DNA of 15,848 bases from UBA1351 sp964627665 (GCA_964627665.1 CAZVKG010000082.1:1-15848), one strand, 5' to 3'. Counted from the stretch's first letter, positions 1 through 7,612 are shown. Translations and numbers: made by a program. Notes: generated from the letters alone by a model not told the origin.

Positions 1-45
1 ATTCATCAATTTTTCTACATATTTATGAATAGTTTTGACACAGTC
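1..45. mobile_element. probable terminal inverted repeat of an IS256-family element
   Basis: The 12 bases at 33-44, read on the minus strand, are ACTGTGTCAAAA. They match 11 of 12 bases of the left end of the IS256-family remnant at 13929-13940 (ACTGTGTGAAAA), in the opposite orientation. This suggests that an element, or a fragment of one, lies off the left side of the window and ends here. No transposase coding is visible in these few bases, so this rests on similarity of the ends alone. Confidence 0.35.
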
Positions 46-201
46 TCTTGCCCCTCACTATATCAGGGTTTTTCAACTAAGCCAAAGACTTCCTGTAATC
101 TTATGATTCTCTTCGATTTCTCCTTTTAGCTCGTGATACAGGTATGGGCAATTTACTGTATACAAAAAGACAAGTCCTTATGCCACTTCCCTTCTTAAAT
201 T
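46..201. other. gene-free margin downstream of the agr operon
   Basis: No complete gene is visible. On the minus strand a short open stretch (about 67-168) reads like a coding remnant (it includes the residues CPYLYHELKGEI). It has no start codon with a ribosome site, ends in a stop, and belongs to no family I recognise. No convincing terminator for the upstream 188-codon gene was found here. Confidence 0.3.
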
Positions 202-768
202 CTAATTCAACAAATAATCATAATATGAACTACCATTGAGATTTGCATCACGATACATATTCCACTCATTAAAGAATTCATTTATTGAACTTTGCAGCTT
301 TCTAATTCTTGGTTCTTCTTTAATGTTTCTCTGCATTGAACTAATTGATTGCTTTAAAGCACTCAAGAATTTGTACTCCCCATCAGATATTCCATTTTCC
401 CAGAATGCTTCAAACATTATATCACCACTCATCCTACCCGATAGAGCTTGACTAACAAAACTAAAATTATAATCTCTACCAATATAATCTACATCTTCAT
501 TTACCGTGATAGAACCTTCTTCAAGCATTGTATCCAGGATAATTAACTCTTTTTGAATTGAGTAAATATACATTCTAAGCATAGTTTCTTCACTCGTGTC
601 TGATAATTTGTCTAAATCGATAGCATTTATTGTTTTAGCCATTTGCTTTTCTACCCTATTAACAAACTTTACTTCTTTTTTTCTTGTGTTCGTAGAGTAG
701 ACTATATAAGAAAGCATTAAAGTTACTGTAATTAGCATTATAAAAATTAGATATAGTTTTCGCGTCAT
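202..768 (-). CDS. membrane-anchored extracytoplasmic protein of unknown function (agr operon)
   Basis: The 188-residue protein has a short basic N-terminus and one hydrophobic segment (about residues 5-25, LYLIFIMLITVTLMLSYIVY). A polar domain of about 160 residues follows and should face outside the membrane. That domain is mostly charged and helical-looking, with no cysteine and no motif I recognise. The ATG at 768 is preceded by AGAGG at suitable spacing. The gene starts 21 bases after the stop of the 467-codon secreted protein and is probably on the same transcript as agrACBD. This makes it a candidate output, partner or immunity-like factor of the Agr locus. The last role is inference from position only; no family assignment is made. 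Confidence 0.75.
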   Translation of the reverse strand: MTRKLYLIFIMLITVTLMLSYIVYSTNTRKKEVKFVNRVEKQMAKTINAIDLDKLSDTSEETMLRMYIYSIQKELIILDTMLEEGSITVNEDVDYIGRDYNFSFVSQALSGRMSGDIMFEAFWENGISDGEYKFLSALKQSISSMQRNIKEEPRIRKLQSSINEFFNEWNMYRDANLNGSSYYDYLLN

Positions 769-789
769 TGCCCTACCTCTCTTTTTTTG

Positions 790-2193
790 CTAGAATGTAC
801 TAACTGTGTATTTATATCCCCAATTATATGAGCATGTCGTCGAGAACTTGATAGTTCCTTCAATTCTCATTCTATCTGACTCACTTCTCATATAGCTAGA
901 GTTACTATCCATTGAGATACCTCTAACTACTTTATTGTATTTTGTTAATTGCTCTGATACAGTATTGCCGAAATCAAAAGGACCTTCATTGAACTGATTA
1001 GTTCCTTCAACTGAAAACACTCCCCAGAACGCAAGTAAATATTCAGTCTCTGGTATTAAGCCAATCAAACCACTAATATCATAATTATTGTCACTAACAC
1101 GGCCAGTGATTTTTCTATTAATAAAAATATTATTAGTGTTCCCAGTTAGTTTTGATATAGCAAGCTCAACATCCTTTATTTTTAGACCATAGTCATCAAG
1201 ATATAACTTAGCAGTATTTGTACCTTGTACGTATTCAATCATAACACCGTACTTAACTGTCATTGATAACCATGCATCAAAAATAGTGCTACCACTAAAG
1301 TTATTATTGAACTCTATATCTGACATTGTTAAACGAGTGTAATATACGCCACCACCATTGTTGCTTGTATATTTTGCAGCACTATGAAATGGACGTGAAG
1401 AGTTATTATCTCCGAAATTATAACCAGTAGTAGTGAAAAGACTCTCCGCGATACCATAATTTGAAATGTTTATTCCACTTGACCCGCTATTCTTTAGATC
1501 TACAATAAAATTCTTAAGTTCTGTATAAGAAAAGTCACTCAATTGAGTTTTTGAAGATGACATTGCCGCAACTGAAAACATTGCAGTATCACTTTCACCT
1601 TCCAACTCTCTCTCGATTGAATCTTCACCCACATATTCCATATCTAATGTTACAATATCATTAAATCCTGTATCTAATTGTACAAGTTTATCTAAATATT
1701 TCTCGCGTAACTTTTCATCTTTTTCATATAACTTAGCTGTTGTCTTTAGACTATTGAATAATCTGTTGAAATCGCTATTGCTAATGTTTGATTGTATAGA
1801 TACAGTATCACCATTATTAGTGATAAGTTCAACACTGATTAAAGGTTTATTAGATGCTACTTTGTCTATAACCTCGATTCCTAGATTTTCTGAATTATGA
1901 GCAACTCTAAAATCATTAATAACGAATTCATCGATTTTCGCAAATTCACCTAGAATTAGCTTACCATTCTTTAATCCCTCTGTAAATGGATAAAGTGTAC
2001 CTTTTACAATTGATTCTTTTCCGTCAATCATTATGGTCATACTAATCTCATCAGAATTCGCAGCTTTTTCTAAGCTTTGAACTGTGGAATCCTCAACTTT
2101 AACTTGAATGACATCAGTTTCTCTGGCATTAACAGGTATACTGACGCTTAACACTAGTGACAGAATTAAAACTAAACTCATTATTTTTTTCAT
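790..2193 (-). CDS. secreted protein of unknown function, downstream of agrD
   Basis: The 467-residue protein begins with a classic Sec signal peptide: MKK, a hydrophobic core, and likely signal peptidase I cleavage after VNA at about residue 23. No transmembrane segment follows, so it should be released or wall-associated. The mature part is acidic, rich in Ser, Asn and Thr, with beta-type alternation and a Ser/Asn/Gly-rich middle (about 208-270). It ends with aromatic and Thr residues. I see no protease, hydrolase or adhesin motif. The start is supported by AAAGGAGA upstream of the ATG at 2193. The gene begins 47 bases after the agrD stop, too close for a clear separate promoter, so it is likely expressed with the quorum-sensing genes. 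A structural or bacteriocin-like role is possible but unsupported. Confidence 0.8.
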   Translation of the reverse strand: MKKIMSLVLILSLVLSVSIPVNARETDVIQVKVEDSTVQSLEKAANSDEISMTIMIDGKESIVKGTLYPFTEGLKNGKLILGEFAKIDEFVINDFRVAHNSENLGIEVIDKVASNKPLISVELITNNGDTVSIQSNISNSDFNRLFNSLKTTAKLYEKDEKLREKYLDKLVQLDTGFNDIVTLDMEYVGEDSIERELEGESDTAMFSVAAMSSSKTQLSDFSYTELKNFIVDLKNSGSSGINISNYGIAESLFTTTGYNFGDNNSSRPFHSAAKYTSNNGGGVYYTRLTMSDIEFNNNFSGSTIFDAWLSMTVKYGVMIEYVQGTNTAKLYLDDYGLKIKDVELAISKLTGNTNNIFINRKITGRVSDNNYDISGLIGLIPETEYLLAFWGVFSVEGTNQFNEGPFDFGNTVSEQLTKYNKVVRGISMDSNSSYMRSESDRMRIEGTIKFSTTCSYNWGYKYTVSTF

Positions 2194-2240
2194 TATCTTT
2201 CTCCTTTACCATCTTTGTGATATTTCATTAAATAGATTAG

Positions 2241-2399
2241 TTACTTATTTGTTACACTTTTAAGTTCTTTCACCTTCTCAGGCACTGAATCCTGATAATA
2301 AATATAGCTAAATTGTGTTGATGCTGCTTGAGCGGCTAATAGTGCCACAAAAGCAAAAGCCATTCCGCTGTATTTACGAATAACATTCATCACTCTCAT
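2241..2399 (-). CDS. agrD: AgrD-type cyclic pheromone precursor with serine in place of cysteine
   Basis: This 52-codon gene encodes a precursor with the three AgrD parts. The first is an N-terminal amphipathic or hydrophobic helix (residues 1-26, MRVMNVIRKYSGMAFAF then VALLAAQAA). The second is a short core (STQFSYIYY, 27-35). The third is an acidic tail with the AgrD-like pattern QDSVPEKVKEL (36-46). Known AgrD tails have a Val/Ile/Glu-Pro-Lys/Glu-x-Leu pattern shortly after the ring, as here. No cysteine is present; Ser31 is at the ring-forming position, predicting a five-residue Ser-Tyr-Ile-Tyr-Tyr lactone with an N-terminal tail. Serine rings are known from Enterococcus GBAP and some staphylococci. 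The start ATG at 2399 follows AGGGGGTG (2406-2413). The gene overlaps the end of agrB by 26 bases, the usual coupling. Exact ring and tail are inferred. Confidence 0.85.
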   Translation of the reverse strand: MRVMNVIRKYSGMAFAFVALLAAQAASTQFSYIYYQDSVPEKVKELKSVTNK

Positions 2400-2985
2400 T
2401 TCTTTCACCCCCTCGTTTTATACTCCCTATGATTAATGAAATAGATGCCGTTAAAGCACCCATCATAGTGCTAATTAAAATAATATTACTTACGCCAAAG
2501 TTTGCTTCCAATGCTGAACATGATACAAAAATAACACTTCCGATTATACGACTTTTCTTTTTGGCGATTAAAAACTCTTTCTGCTCTAACTCCTTATTTT
2601 TGTGATCTACAGGTGCAAATCGAATAATACTAAAGAGAATCAAACATAATGAGGTGTAAAGCAAATAGTTTGTCATATATATTTTCAAGATATTGATTGT
2701 TACCATGTTTAAGATAAATACGGAAACCGTTAAAAGATTACATTTTACTGGTGAGTTTGCATGATAACCTCCGGCAACAGCTCTAATTGGCAACATTCCA
2801 CATAACCAAAAAACTGTTTGTATCCAAGAATTTGTACAAAATGCTATAATGCAAATCACTGCTAGTGTTGAAGAATTGATTAAAATCTGTTCTGTACCAT
2901 ATTGATAAATCTCTCGGTCTTCTTCAGCAATAATATTGTCATGCACTAAAAAAGATGTTATAGTTCCTGCAAATTGTCTTATCAT
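2374..2985 (-). CDS. agrB: AgrB pheromone-processing membrane endopeptidase
   Basis: AgrB is a membrane cysteine protease that cuts the C-terminal tail of AgrD and closes the ring through an acyl-enzyme. The 203-residue protein contains the family signature RAVAGGYHANSPVKC, with catalytic His75 and Cys82, inside a chain of several hydrophobic helices (about 40-62, 85-125, 145-190). Length fits the AgrB family (about 190-210). An in-frame GTG exists at 3012, but ATG 2985 is preferred: GGAGGT (2992-2997) lies 6 bases before it, and the product then begins with MIRQFAGTITSFLV, a typical AgrB N-terminus. The 3' end overlaps agrD. A candidate promoter lies upstream, so agrB-agrD may be expressed both with and apart from agrAC. 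Confidence 0.93.
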   Translation of the reverse strand: MIRQFAGTITSFLVHDNIIAEEDREIYQYGTEQILINSSTLAVICIIAFCTNSWIQTVFWLCGMLPIRAVAGGYHANSPVKCNLLTVSVFILNMVTINILKIYMTNYLLYTSLCLILFSIIRFAPVDHKNKELEQKEFLIAKKKSRIIGSVIFVSCSALEANFGVSNIILISTMMGALTASISLIIGSIKRGGERNESDECYS

Positions 2986-3010
2986 TCTACTACCTCCAAC
3001 AATTTGTTTC

Positions 3011-3038
3011 ACTATAACATCTCTATTTTAATTTTCAA
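3011..3038 (-). promoter_or_regulatory. candidate internal promoter for agrB-agrD
   Basis: On the minus strand TTGAAA (3033-3038) and TATAGT (3011-3016) are spaced 16 bases, which predicts a start near 3004 and a short leader into the agrB ribosome site. This would exclude the in-frame GTG at 3012 as an agrB start. I found no clear AgrA direct repeat next to it. A short G/C hairpin with a T-rich follow-up lies just upstream (about 3040-3065), and could weakly separate agrAC from agrBD. Confidence 0.45.
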
Positions 3039-3070
3039 TAGAAAAGGGACGAAAGGCCCCTGAAAAAGGA

Positions 3071-4393
3071 CTAAATCTTTTTATCTGGTATTACCAACTT
3101 AACGACAAATTCATTTTCTGTTAAATCCATCTCAAAAACACCGCCGTATTTTTTTATTACCGCATCAATATTTTCTAACCCCATTCCCATTTCATTTTTG
3201 CTTCTAGATGGTTTTGATGACAAGAATTTCCCTTTTTTAGTATTAATCGTTTTTGCATTATATGCATTTTTAATATCAATGAGAATCATCTCTCGCTTAT
3301 ACCTCATTTTGAAATGTATGTATTTCGGTGAACGATCATCAATTCGCTGACATGCTTCGATCGCATTGGTTAACAAATTACCTAGAATCACACATAAGTC
3401 CATATCATCAATTCTGAAGCTTCCCGGTATCATAACGTTAAAGCTTGTTTCAATACCCAAATCATCTGCCTTAGCCCTTCTATTATTGATTATTGCATCC
3501 ACGCCAACATTTTCGGAATATATTCCTTGTCGCGTAAAATCAATTTCATCATGTAGCTTGCCAATGTAACTCTTTGCTTCATCAACTCTATGTTCAGTTA
3601 AATATCCATCAATTGTTATTAAGTGACCTAGCATATCATGTCGCAATTTCTTGATTTGTTTATAAGTAGATATTATATTTTCATGTTGGTGCTGCTGAAT
3701 TAATAATTGTTTTTCTCTAAACCGAACATTATTATTTTCATCAATTTGCATAACAATACTGTCAAATAAATAAAATGCAATTAAATCAATATATATAATT
3801 GCTAAACAAGCAAAAACAGCGATATTGCTAAAGGAATTGTTTATGACCGGTTCATAAACAACTAAAATTGCTAACGCTATACTGATGACAGGTATTGAAA
3901 TAATCAATAACCATGAGCTTAACGACACAGCTGAAGCGTTTCTTCTTCTGAATTTAATGACTATTTCCATTAATAAAATCAGCATTATTTTAGAGACAAT
4001 TCCGCCTAGAAACAAATGCATTATGTTCTCTCTAACCCCTTGAACACTTGCATCAAATATTAGTCCGAAACCAACAGCTGTCAATAGTTCTGTAACCACT
4101 GAAAACACAACGAAAAAGATCGCCGCGACAAGTTTGACATGTCTTTTTCCTATATAGAATATTTCTCCAATAAAGTAGTTTAATATTAATCCCAACAATA
4201 GATTTGACGCTAGATTTTCAAACTTTATATTGAGAAGCGTCGCTATGACTAGAATAGTAGCCAAGCCCCACCTCCGATTTGTTTCTTTCATATTTTTTCG
4301 AAGCAATATATGATTCAAGAATCGAACCATAACAAATATTCCAACAATATTGTTTACAAGCAAAACAATATCCGTTAAATACATCTTCAACAT
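3071..4393 (-). CDS. agrC: AgrC-type sensor histidine kinase, pheromone receptor
   Basis: The 440-residue protein has about six membrane helices in residues 1-212, as in AgrC-type peptide receptors, then a coiled stretch and a cytoplasmic kinase. The phospho-acceptor is His252 in KKLRHDMLGH. The GHKL-type ATPase has an N box (GNLLTNAIEAC, Asn339/Asn343) and a G box (MGMGLENI, 402-409). It should bind the AgrD-derived cyclic peptide outside and phosphorylate the adjacent AgrA. The ATG at 4393 overlaps the agrA stop by one base (TAATG), implying translational coupling; GGGAG lies upstream. A second ATG three codons in is possible. The unusual ring chemistry predicted for AgrD would have to be matched by this receptor's sensor domain. 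Confidence 0.92.
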   Translation of the reverse strand: MLKMYLTDIVLLVNNIVGIFVMVRFLNHILLRKNMKETNRRWGLATILVIATLLNIKFENLASNLLLGLILNYFIGEIFYIGKRHVKLVAAIFFVVFSVVTELLTAVGFGLIFDASVQGVRENIMHLFLGGIVSKIMLILLMEIVIKFRRRNASAVSLSSWLLIISIPVISIALAILVVYEPVINNSFSNIAVFACLAIIYIDLIAFYLFDSIVMQIDENNNVRFREKQLLIQQHQHENIISTYKQIKKLRHDMLGHLITIDGYLTEHRVDEAKSYIGKLHDEIDFTRQGIYSENVGVDAIINNRRAKADDLGIETSFNVMIPGSFRIDDMDLCVILGNLLTNAIEACQRIDDRSPKYIHFKMRYKREMILIDIKNAYNAKTINTKKGKFLSSKPSRSKNEMGMGLENIDAVIKKYGGVFEMDLTENEFVVKLVIPDKKI

Positions 4394-5103
4394 TACATAT
4401 CTCCCATCATGAACTCCACATATTCTTTCTTGATATTATCTCGATATTTTTCGCTATATTTCAGTTCTTTCCCTGTCGTTAGAATAAGTTTTTTAACATC
4501 AATCTCTTTAACATGATAAATATTTACGACATAATATCGGCTTATTCTGACAAAACCATCGTCCCTCAACTTCTCTTCCACGCTACTGATTTTTTCATTG
4601 TTTACGTAGGATTCCTTTTTTGTATGAATGATGACTCTATTTCTATTACTTTCGATAAACTGAATTTCGGATAATCTTATTGCCATTGTCTTATTCCTCG
4701 TTTGAACAAGATACGTTTTATTCATTCTCACTTGTATTTCTTTAACTGCATTTGTTATTACTCGATTGAATTTATTCTTGTCGACTGGTTTCAAAATAAA
4801 ATCATAGGCATCAATACTATATCCTTCAACCGCATATTCCATTATCGAAGTTATAATGATAATCAAACAGTCCTCATCAGATTTTCTTATTATTTCAGCG
4901 GTTTGGATACCATCAAGTTTATCTAATTGCATATCCAGTAAAATAATCCCGTATCTGTCACCTAATTCATATGATTTAATCAATGCTTCTCCAGAATCAA
5001 ACTTACCAAGATTAATTGAATCTTTCAAACCAATTTCAAATAGTAATTTTTCTAATTTTTCTTGTTGGATTATATCATCTTCACAGATTGCAATATCTAA
5101 CAT
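4393..5103 (-). CDS. agrA: AgrA-type LytTR response regulator
   Basis: The 236-residue protein has a receiver domain (about 1-120): acidic pocket Glu8-Asp9-Asp10, phospho-acceptor Asp57 in IILLDMQLD, Thr85 and Lys105 (ILKPV). A LytTR DNA-binding domain (about 130-232) follows, with the typical QFIESNRNRVIIHT strand and RISRYYVVN element. Phosphorylated by AgrC, it would activate promoters carrying LytTR direct repeats. The ATG at 5103 is preceded by AGGGGGAG. The gene is first in the agr operon and is coupled to agrC by a one-base overlap. Which promoters it controls cannot be read here, because I found no clear LytTR repeat pair in the locus. Confidence 0.93.
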   Translation of the reverse strand: MLDIAICEDDIIQQEKLEKLLFEIGLKDSINLGKFDSGEALIKSYELGDRYGIILLDMQLDKLDGIQTAEIIRKSDEDCLIIIITSIMEYAVEGYSIDAYDFILKPVDKNKFNRVITNAVKEIQVRMNKTYLVQTRNKTMAIRLSEIQFIESNRNRVIIHTKKESYVNNEKISSVEEKLRDDGFVRISRYYVVNIYHVKEIDVKKLILTTGKELKYSEKYRDNIKKEYVEFMMGDM

Positions 5104-5145
5104 AGCTCCCCCTATCGTTATATTTCCAATAAATTATACGTTCAT

Positions 5146-5174
5146 ATTATAACACTTACATAAAAAAACACCAA
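5146..5174 (-). promoter_or_regulatory. promoter of the agr operon
   Basis: Minus-strand TTGGTG (5169-5174) and a perfect TATAAT (5146-5151) are separated by 17 bases; the start is expected near 5139, about 35 bases before agrA. The -35 hexamer lies inside the 3' arm of the terminator hairpin of the upstream gene. Confidence 0.7.
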
Positions 5175-5213
5175 CCAATGCAACCTTGCTGTCTACATAT
5201 CAGTCGGTGTTTT
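5165..5213 (-). terminator. intrinsic terminator after the gamma-carbonic-anhydrase-like gene
   Basis: On the minus strand the arms at 5203-5213 and 5165-5175 (AAAACACCGAC and GTTGGTGTTTT) pair over 11 bases with one G-U wobble. A U-run (5162-5168) follows. The long loop has a small inner GCAA/TTGC stem. On the plus strand the same arms have an A-C mismatch, so the minus direction is favoured. Confidence 0.65.
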
Positions 5214-5249
5214 AATAATATATTTTTTTATTTGCAAGATCGATTGTGG

Positions 5250-5756
5250 CTAAAGGCTCTTATTCGTATATTCAATACTCGATTTAATATAATTATTTGC
5301 AGACGAGATTATTTGTTGCTTTTCTTCAGTCGTCAATGGACGAATGACCTTTGCCGGTGAACCGAGAATTAGACTTCCTGGAGGAAACACCTTATCTTGA
5401 GTTACTAAACTATTAGCACCAACGATGCAATCTTCACCAATAACAGCACCATTAAGGATTATTGCCCCAATTCCAATGAGGCAGCGATCTTTAATAGTGC
5501 ATCCATGGATTACTGCATTATGCCCAATTGTAACATAATCTCCTATATCCGTTGAATGTGATTTATTTACATGTACCGTAGTATTATCCTGTATGTTTGT
5601 CCCCTTACCAATGGAGATATTATTAATATCCCCTCTCAAAACAGTTGAAAACCAAATGCTAGAATCATCGTTTATCGTTACTTGTCCAATGACATTCGCA
5701 CTTTCCGCGATAAAAACACCTTGACTTATTTTTGGACTATATGATTTGAAATTCAT
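5250..5756 (-). CDS. gamma-carbonic-anhydrase-like hexapeptide-repeat protein (YrdA/PaaY group)
   Basis: The protein is a 168-residue left-handed beta-helix of the gamma carbonic anhydrase family, which forms trimers binding zinc between subunits. The three expected zinc histidines are visible: one in TTVHV and two in IGHNAVIHGC. The family phrases RGDINNISIG, IGIGAIILNGA and VPPGSL-like (FPPGSLILGSPAK) are present, with hexapeptide repeats throughout and a C-terminal helix. Real carbonic anhydrase activity is not certain: many bacterial YrdA/PaaY homologues have other or weak activities. An upstream in-frame ATG at 5792 exists, but GGGAGAG before the ATG at 5756 and the family N-terminus favour 5756. 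It is likely a single-gene unit with its own terminator downstream. Confidence 0.88.
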   Translation of the reverse strand: MNFKSYSPKISQGVFIAESANVIGQVTINDDSSIWFSTVLRGDINNISIGKGTNIQDNTTVHVNKSHSTDIGDYVTIGHNAVIHGCTIKDRCLIGIGAIILNGAVIGEDCIVGANSLVTQDKVFPPGSLILGSPAKVIRPLTTEEKQQIISSANNYIKSSIEYTNKSL

Positions 5757-5845
5757 TTTAAACTCTCCCTTTTCTATTGATATTAGCAGCAATAAAAAGT
5801 CAATTTTTACTTTTTTTTCATGTTTAAATAGTAAGTTTTTTATTA

Positions 5846-6568
5846 TCAGAACAACCTTTTTCCATCTAATATATTGATACCAAGCTCTTTGGCCACACCG
5901 GTTTGCTTAAATGGGTTTATTTTTTCCACGACCTTGTCACGTTTGAAAAGCGAGCCTGTATTTTTAAACCAAAATGTTACATTTGCTTTTATGCACTGTT
6001 CACGGATGTTAAGCACCCACTCATAGTCACATTCACGAGCTTCTCGCCCTGTTTCGCCACCCACTGTAACATGGTCTACGCCATGAAGATAGGGTGTTAA
6101 ATCGATCGCTTCTAAAAGTGGCGCGCAGGCGATAAAACGTCGTTTGATCGGATAGGATAAAAATAATGGAAGCCTGTAATCAGCTAATTCTTGATTTTCA
6201 ACACTACACCCAATATTTACATTGTCATATCCTTTTCCCCAATCTGATGGGAGGGATACAAGGAAACGATCAATCCGCTTGGTCAAAATCAAAAAATCGA
6301 TATCGGTTCTTTCCTTGATCATCGCCCACGCTTCTTTACGCCATTCATCCGCTTCCGGAAGAAAAAAGTCCGTTGCAAAGCAGGTCGCAAGAATCTTATC
6401 CCCTTTGATCCTGTATTCACCTTTTGCATTTATCCTTATAGGCCAATCGAATTTGTCTGTTTTTTGTATGGTGTTTTGGCCATAGCGTTTGGCATGTGGT
6501 CCATAAAAATAGCAATTTGTGCAGCCATCGCTCGCTTTGTAACACCCTGTCCACGGCTCCCAGTTCAT
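5846..6568 (-). CDS. Gp37/Gp68 (DUF5131) family protein, radical-SAM-like cysteine motif
   Basis: The 240-residue protein starts with the family signature MNWEPWTGCYKASDGCTNCY. Its Cys9, Cys16 and Cys19 give a C-x6-C-x2-C pattern that probably holds an iron-sulfur cluster. Further family phrases are DFLILTKR, NIGCSVENQ, FIACAPLLE and VGGETGREAR. The group occurs in phages and bacterial chromosomes and is distantly related to radical SAM enzymes; its reaction is not established. Two upstream in-frame ATGs exist, but GAGGAGG lies 6-7 bases before the ATG at 6568, so that start is used. The gene follows the WYL regulator by 33 bases and is probably in one operon with it. Confidence 0.88.
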   Translation of the reverse strand: MNWEPWTGCYKASDGCTNCYFYGPHAKRYGQNTIQKTDKFDWPIRINAKGEYRIKGDKILATCFATDFFLPEADEWRKEAWAMIKERTDIDFLILTKRIDRFLVSLPSDWGKGYDNVNIGCSVENQELADYRLPLFLSYPIKRRFIACAPLLEAIDLTPYLHGVDHVTVGGETGREARECDYEWVLNIREQCIKANVTFWFKNTGSLFKRDKVVEKINPFKQTGVAKELGINILDGKRLF

Positions 6569-6601
6569 ATGCATCCTCCTCATCATTGGTTACTTCATGT
6601 A

Positions 6602-7534
6602 TTAACGTTCGTATATGTTTGCTATGTCATGTATTCTACGTTTGATTTCTGTACGGATATGTAAGGGTTCTAAACACTCACATTTATCTCCAAAACCGAA
6701 AAGAATATTATAATAGTATTCATTCTCTATAAATGGAAAATCAACAATGTAATGCTCATCACCGTCTGGCGAAAAGTGTTCATAAGCGCAATAATCAAGT
6801 ACCCTGTCCATGACAGATTTATGAATACGAATTTTGATTTTTGTTTGCATCGTTGCCAGGATATCCGTAAAATCTAACTGCGGTTTTTGATAATCTCGTG
6901 GTATAAAACCTTCCTCTTGTATTAGTAGGTTTGATGTGCGGGATAGTTTAAATAAGCGAAAATCATTTCTTTTATGGCAATAGCCTTGCCAATACCACTG
7001 ACTATTTTTTAACACAAGTTGATACGGCTCGGCTTTTCGTTGGGTTTTATTTCCGTAGCGGTCTGCATAGTCAAAGGAAAGTAGCTTACTTTCCTGTAAA
7101 GCAGTTTTGATAGTTTCTAAATTCGCTTGTATGTCCCTGTTTCCAAGCCACGGACTTAACTCTATATAAATTTGATTCGTTTTCAATTCAATGTCTTTCG
7201 CTTTGTCGGCGGGGATAAAACTCTTGACTTTGGCAAGGGCGTTTACCAGCTCATCACCTCGTATCATGTTGGAAACACTGGAAAGTCCCATCAAAATAGC
7301 GGAAAGGTCGGCAGTCGAAAAAACTTTTTGATCAAGCTTGTATTTCTGCATGATCTCAAAGCCTCCTCCCACTCCCGATGTTGACCGAATAGGAATACCC
7401 GCCATGTTAATCGAGTCTATGTCTCGGTAGATTGTACGGGGTGAAACCTCAAACAGATCTGCTAACTCCTGTGCGCCTATACGCTTTTTATCAAGGAGTA
7501 TCATAATAATACTCACAAGTCTGTCAATTTTCAT
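6602..7534 (-). CDS. WYL-domain transcription regulator (YafY type)
   Basis: The 310-residue protein has an N-terminal winged helix-turn-helix (about 1-55, with QELADLFEVSPRTIYRDI), a linker with the GVGGGFE turn, a WYL domain (about 140-205, core WYWQGYCHKRNDFRLFKL), and a C-terminal WCX-like extension (about 230-305). WYL proteins sense ligands, in some cases nucleic acids, and act as repressors or activators. A consensus promoter with a dyad operator lies directly upstream, and the DJ-1/PfpI gene is divergent, so autoregulation and control of that neighbour are likely. The ATG at 7534 has a weak upstream ribosome site (AGAAGGCGG). The downstream DUF5131 gene is probably co-transcribed. Confidence 0.92.
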   Translation of the reverse strand: MKIDRLVSIIMILLDKKRIGAQELADLFEVSPRTIYRDIDSINMAGIPIRSTSGVGGGFEIMQKYKLDQKVFSTADLSAILMGLSSVSNMIRGDELVNALAKVKSFIPADKAKDIELKTNQIYIELSPWLGNRDIQANLETIKTALQESKLLSFDYADRYGNKTQRKAEPYQLVLKNSQWYWQGYCHKRNDFRLFKLSRTSNLLIQEEGFIPRDYQKPQLDFTDILATMQTKIKIRIHKSVMDRVLDYCAYEHFSPDGDEHYIVDFPFIENEYYYNILFGFGDKCECLEPLHIRTEIKRRIHDIANIYER

Positions 7535-7566
7535 CTAATAGCCGCCTTCTAAAATTTATTGATATA

Positions 7567-7595
7567 ATTATATATTGTTGCCATACTGCTGTCAA
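7567..7595 (-). promoter_or_regulatory. consensus sigma-A-type promoter of the WYL regulator gene
   Basis: Minus-strand TTGACA (7590-7595) and TATAAT (7567-7572) are both perfect and spaced exactly 17 bases. The dyad at 7574-7599 covers the spacer and the -35 region, fitting repression by blocking polymerase. Confidence 0.85.
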
Positions 7596-7599
7596 CAAT
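7574..7599. promoter_or_regulatory. dyad operator between the WYL regulator and DJ-1 genes
   Basis: The perfect inverted repeat ATTGTTG (7574-7580) and CAACAAT (7593-7599) has a 12-base spacer, with two more symmetric pairs inside (CA/TG). It overlaps the -35 and spacer of the minus-strand promoter and the region upstream of the plus-strand -10. The likely binder is the adjacent WYL protein, by position. Confidence 0.6.
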
Positions 7600-7606
7600 T
7601 GCAAGA

Positions 7607-7612
7607 TATAAT
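7607..7612 (+). promoter_or_regulatory. -10 element for the DJ-1/PfpI gene
   Basis: A perfect TATAAT lies about 56 bases before the ATG. At 17 bases upstream there is only TACTGC, a poor -35 that lies inside the dyad. Activator dependence or weak expression would fit. Confidence 0.5.

Noticed and set aside
2985..3012. GTG at 3012 as the agrB start
   Set aside because: GGAGGT at ideal spacing supports ATG 2985, and the candidate promoter -10 lies at 3011-3016.
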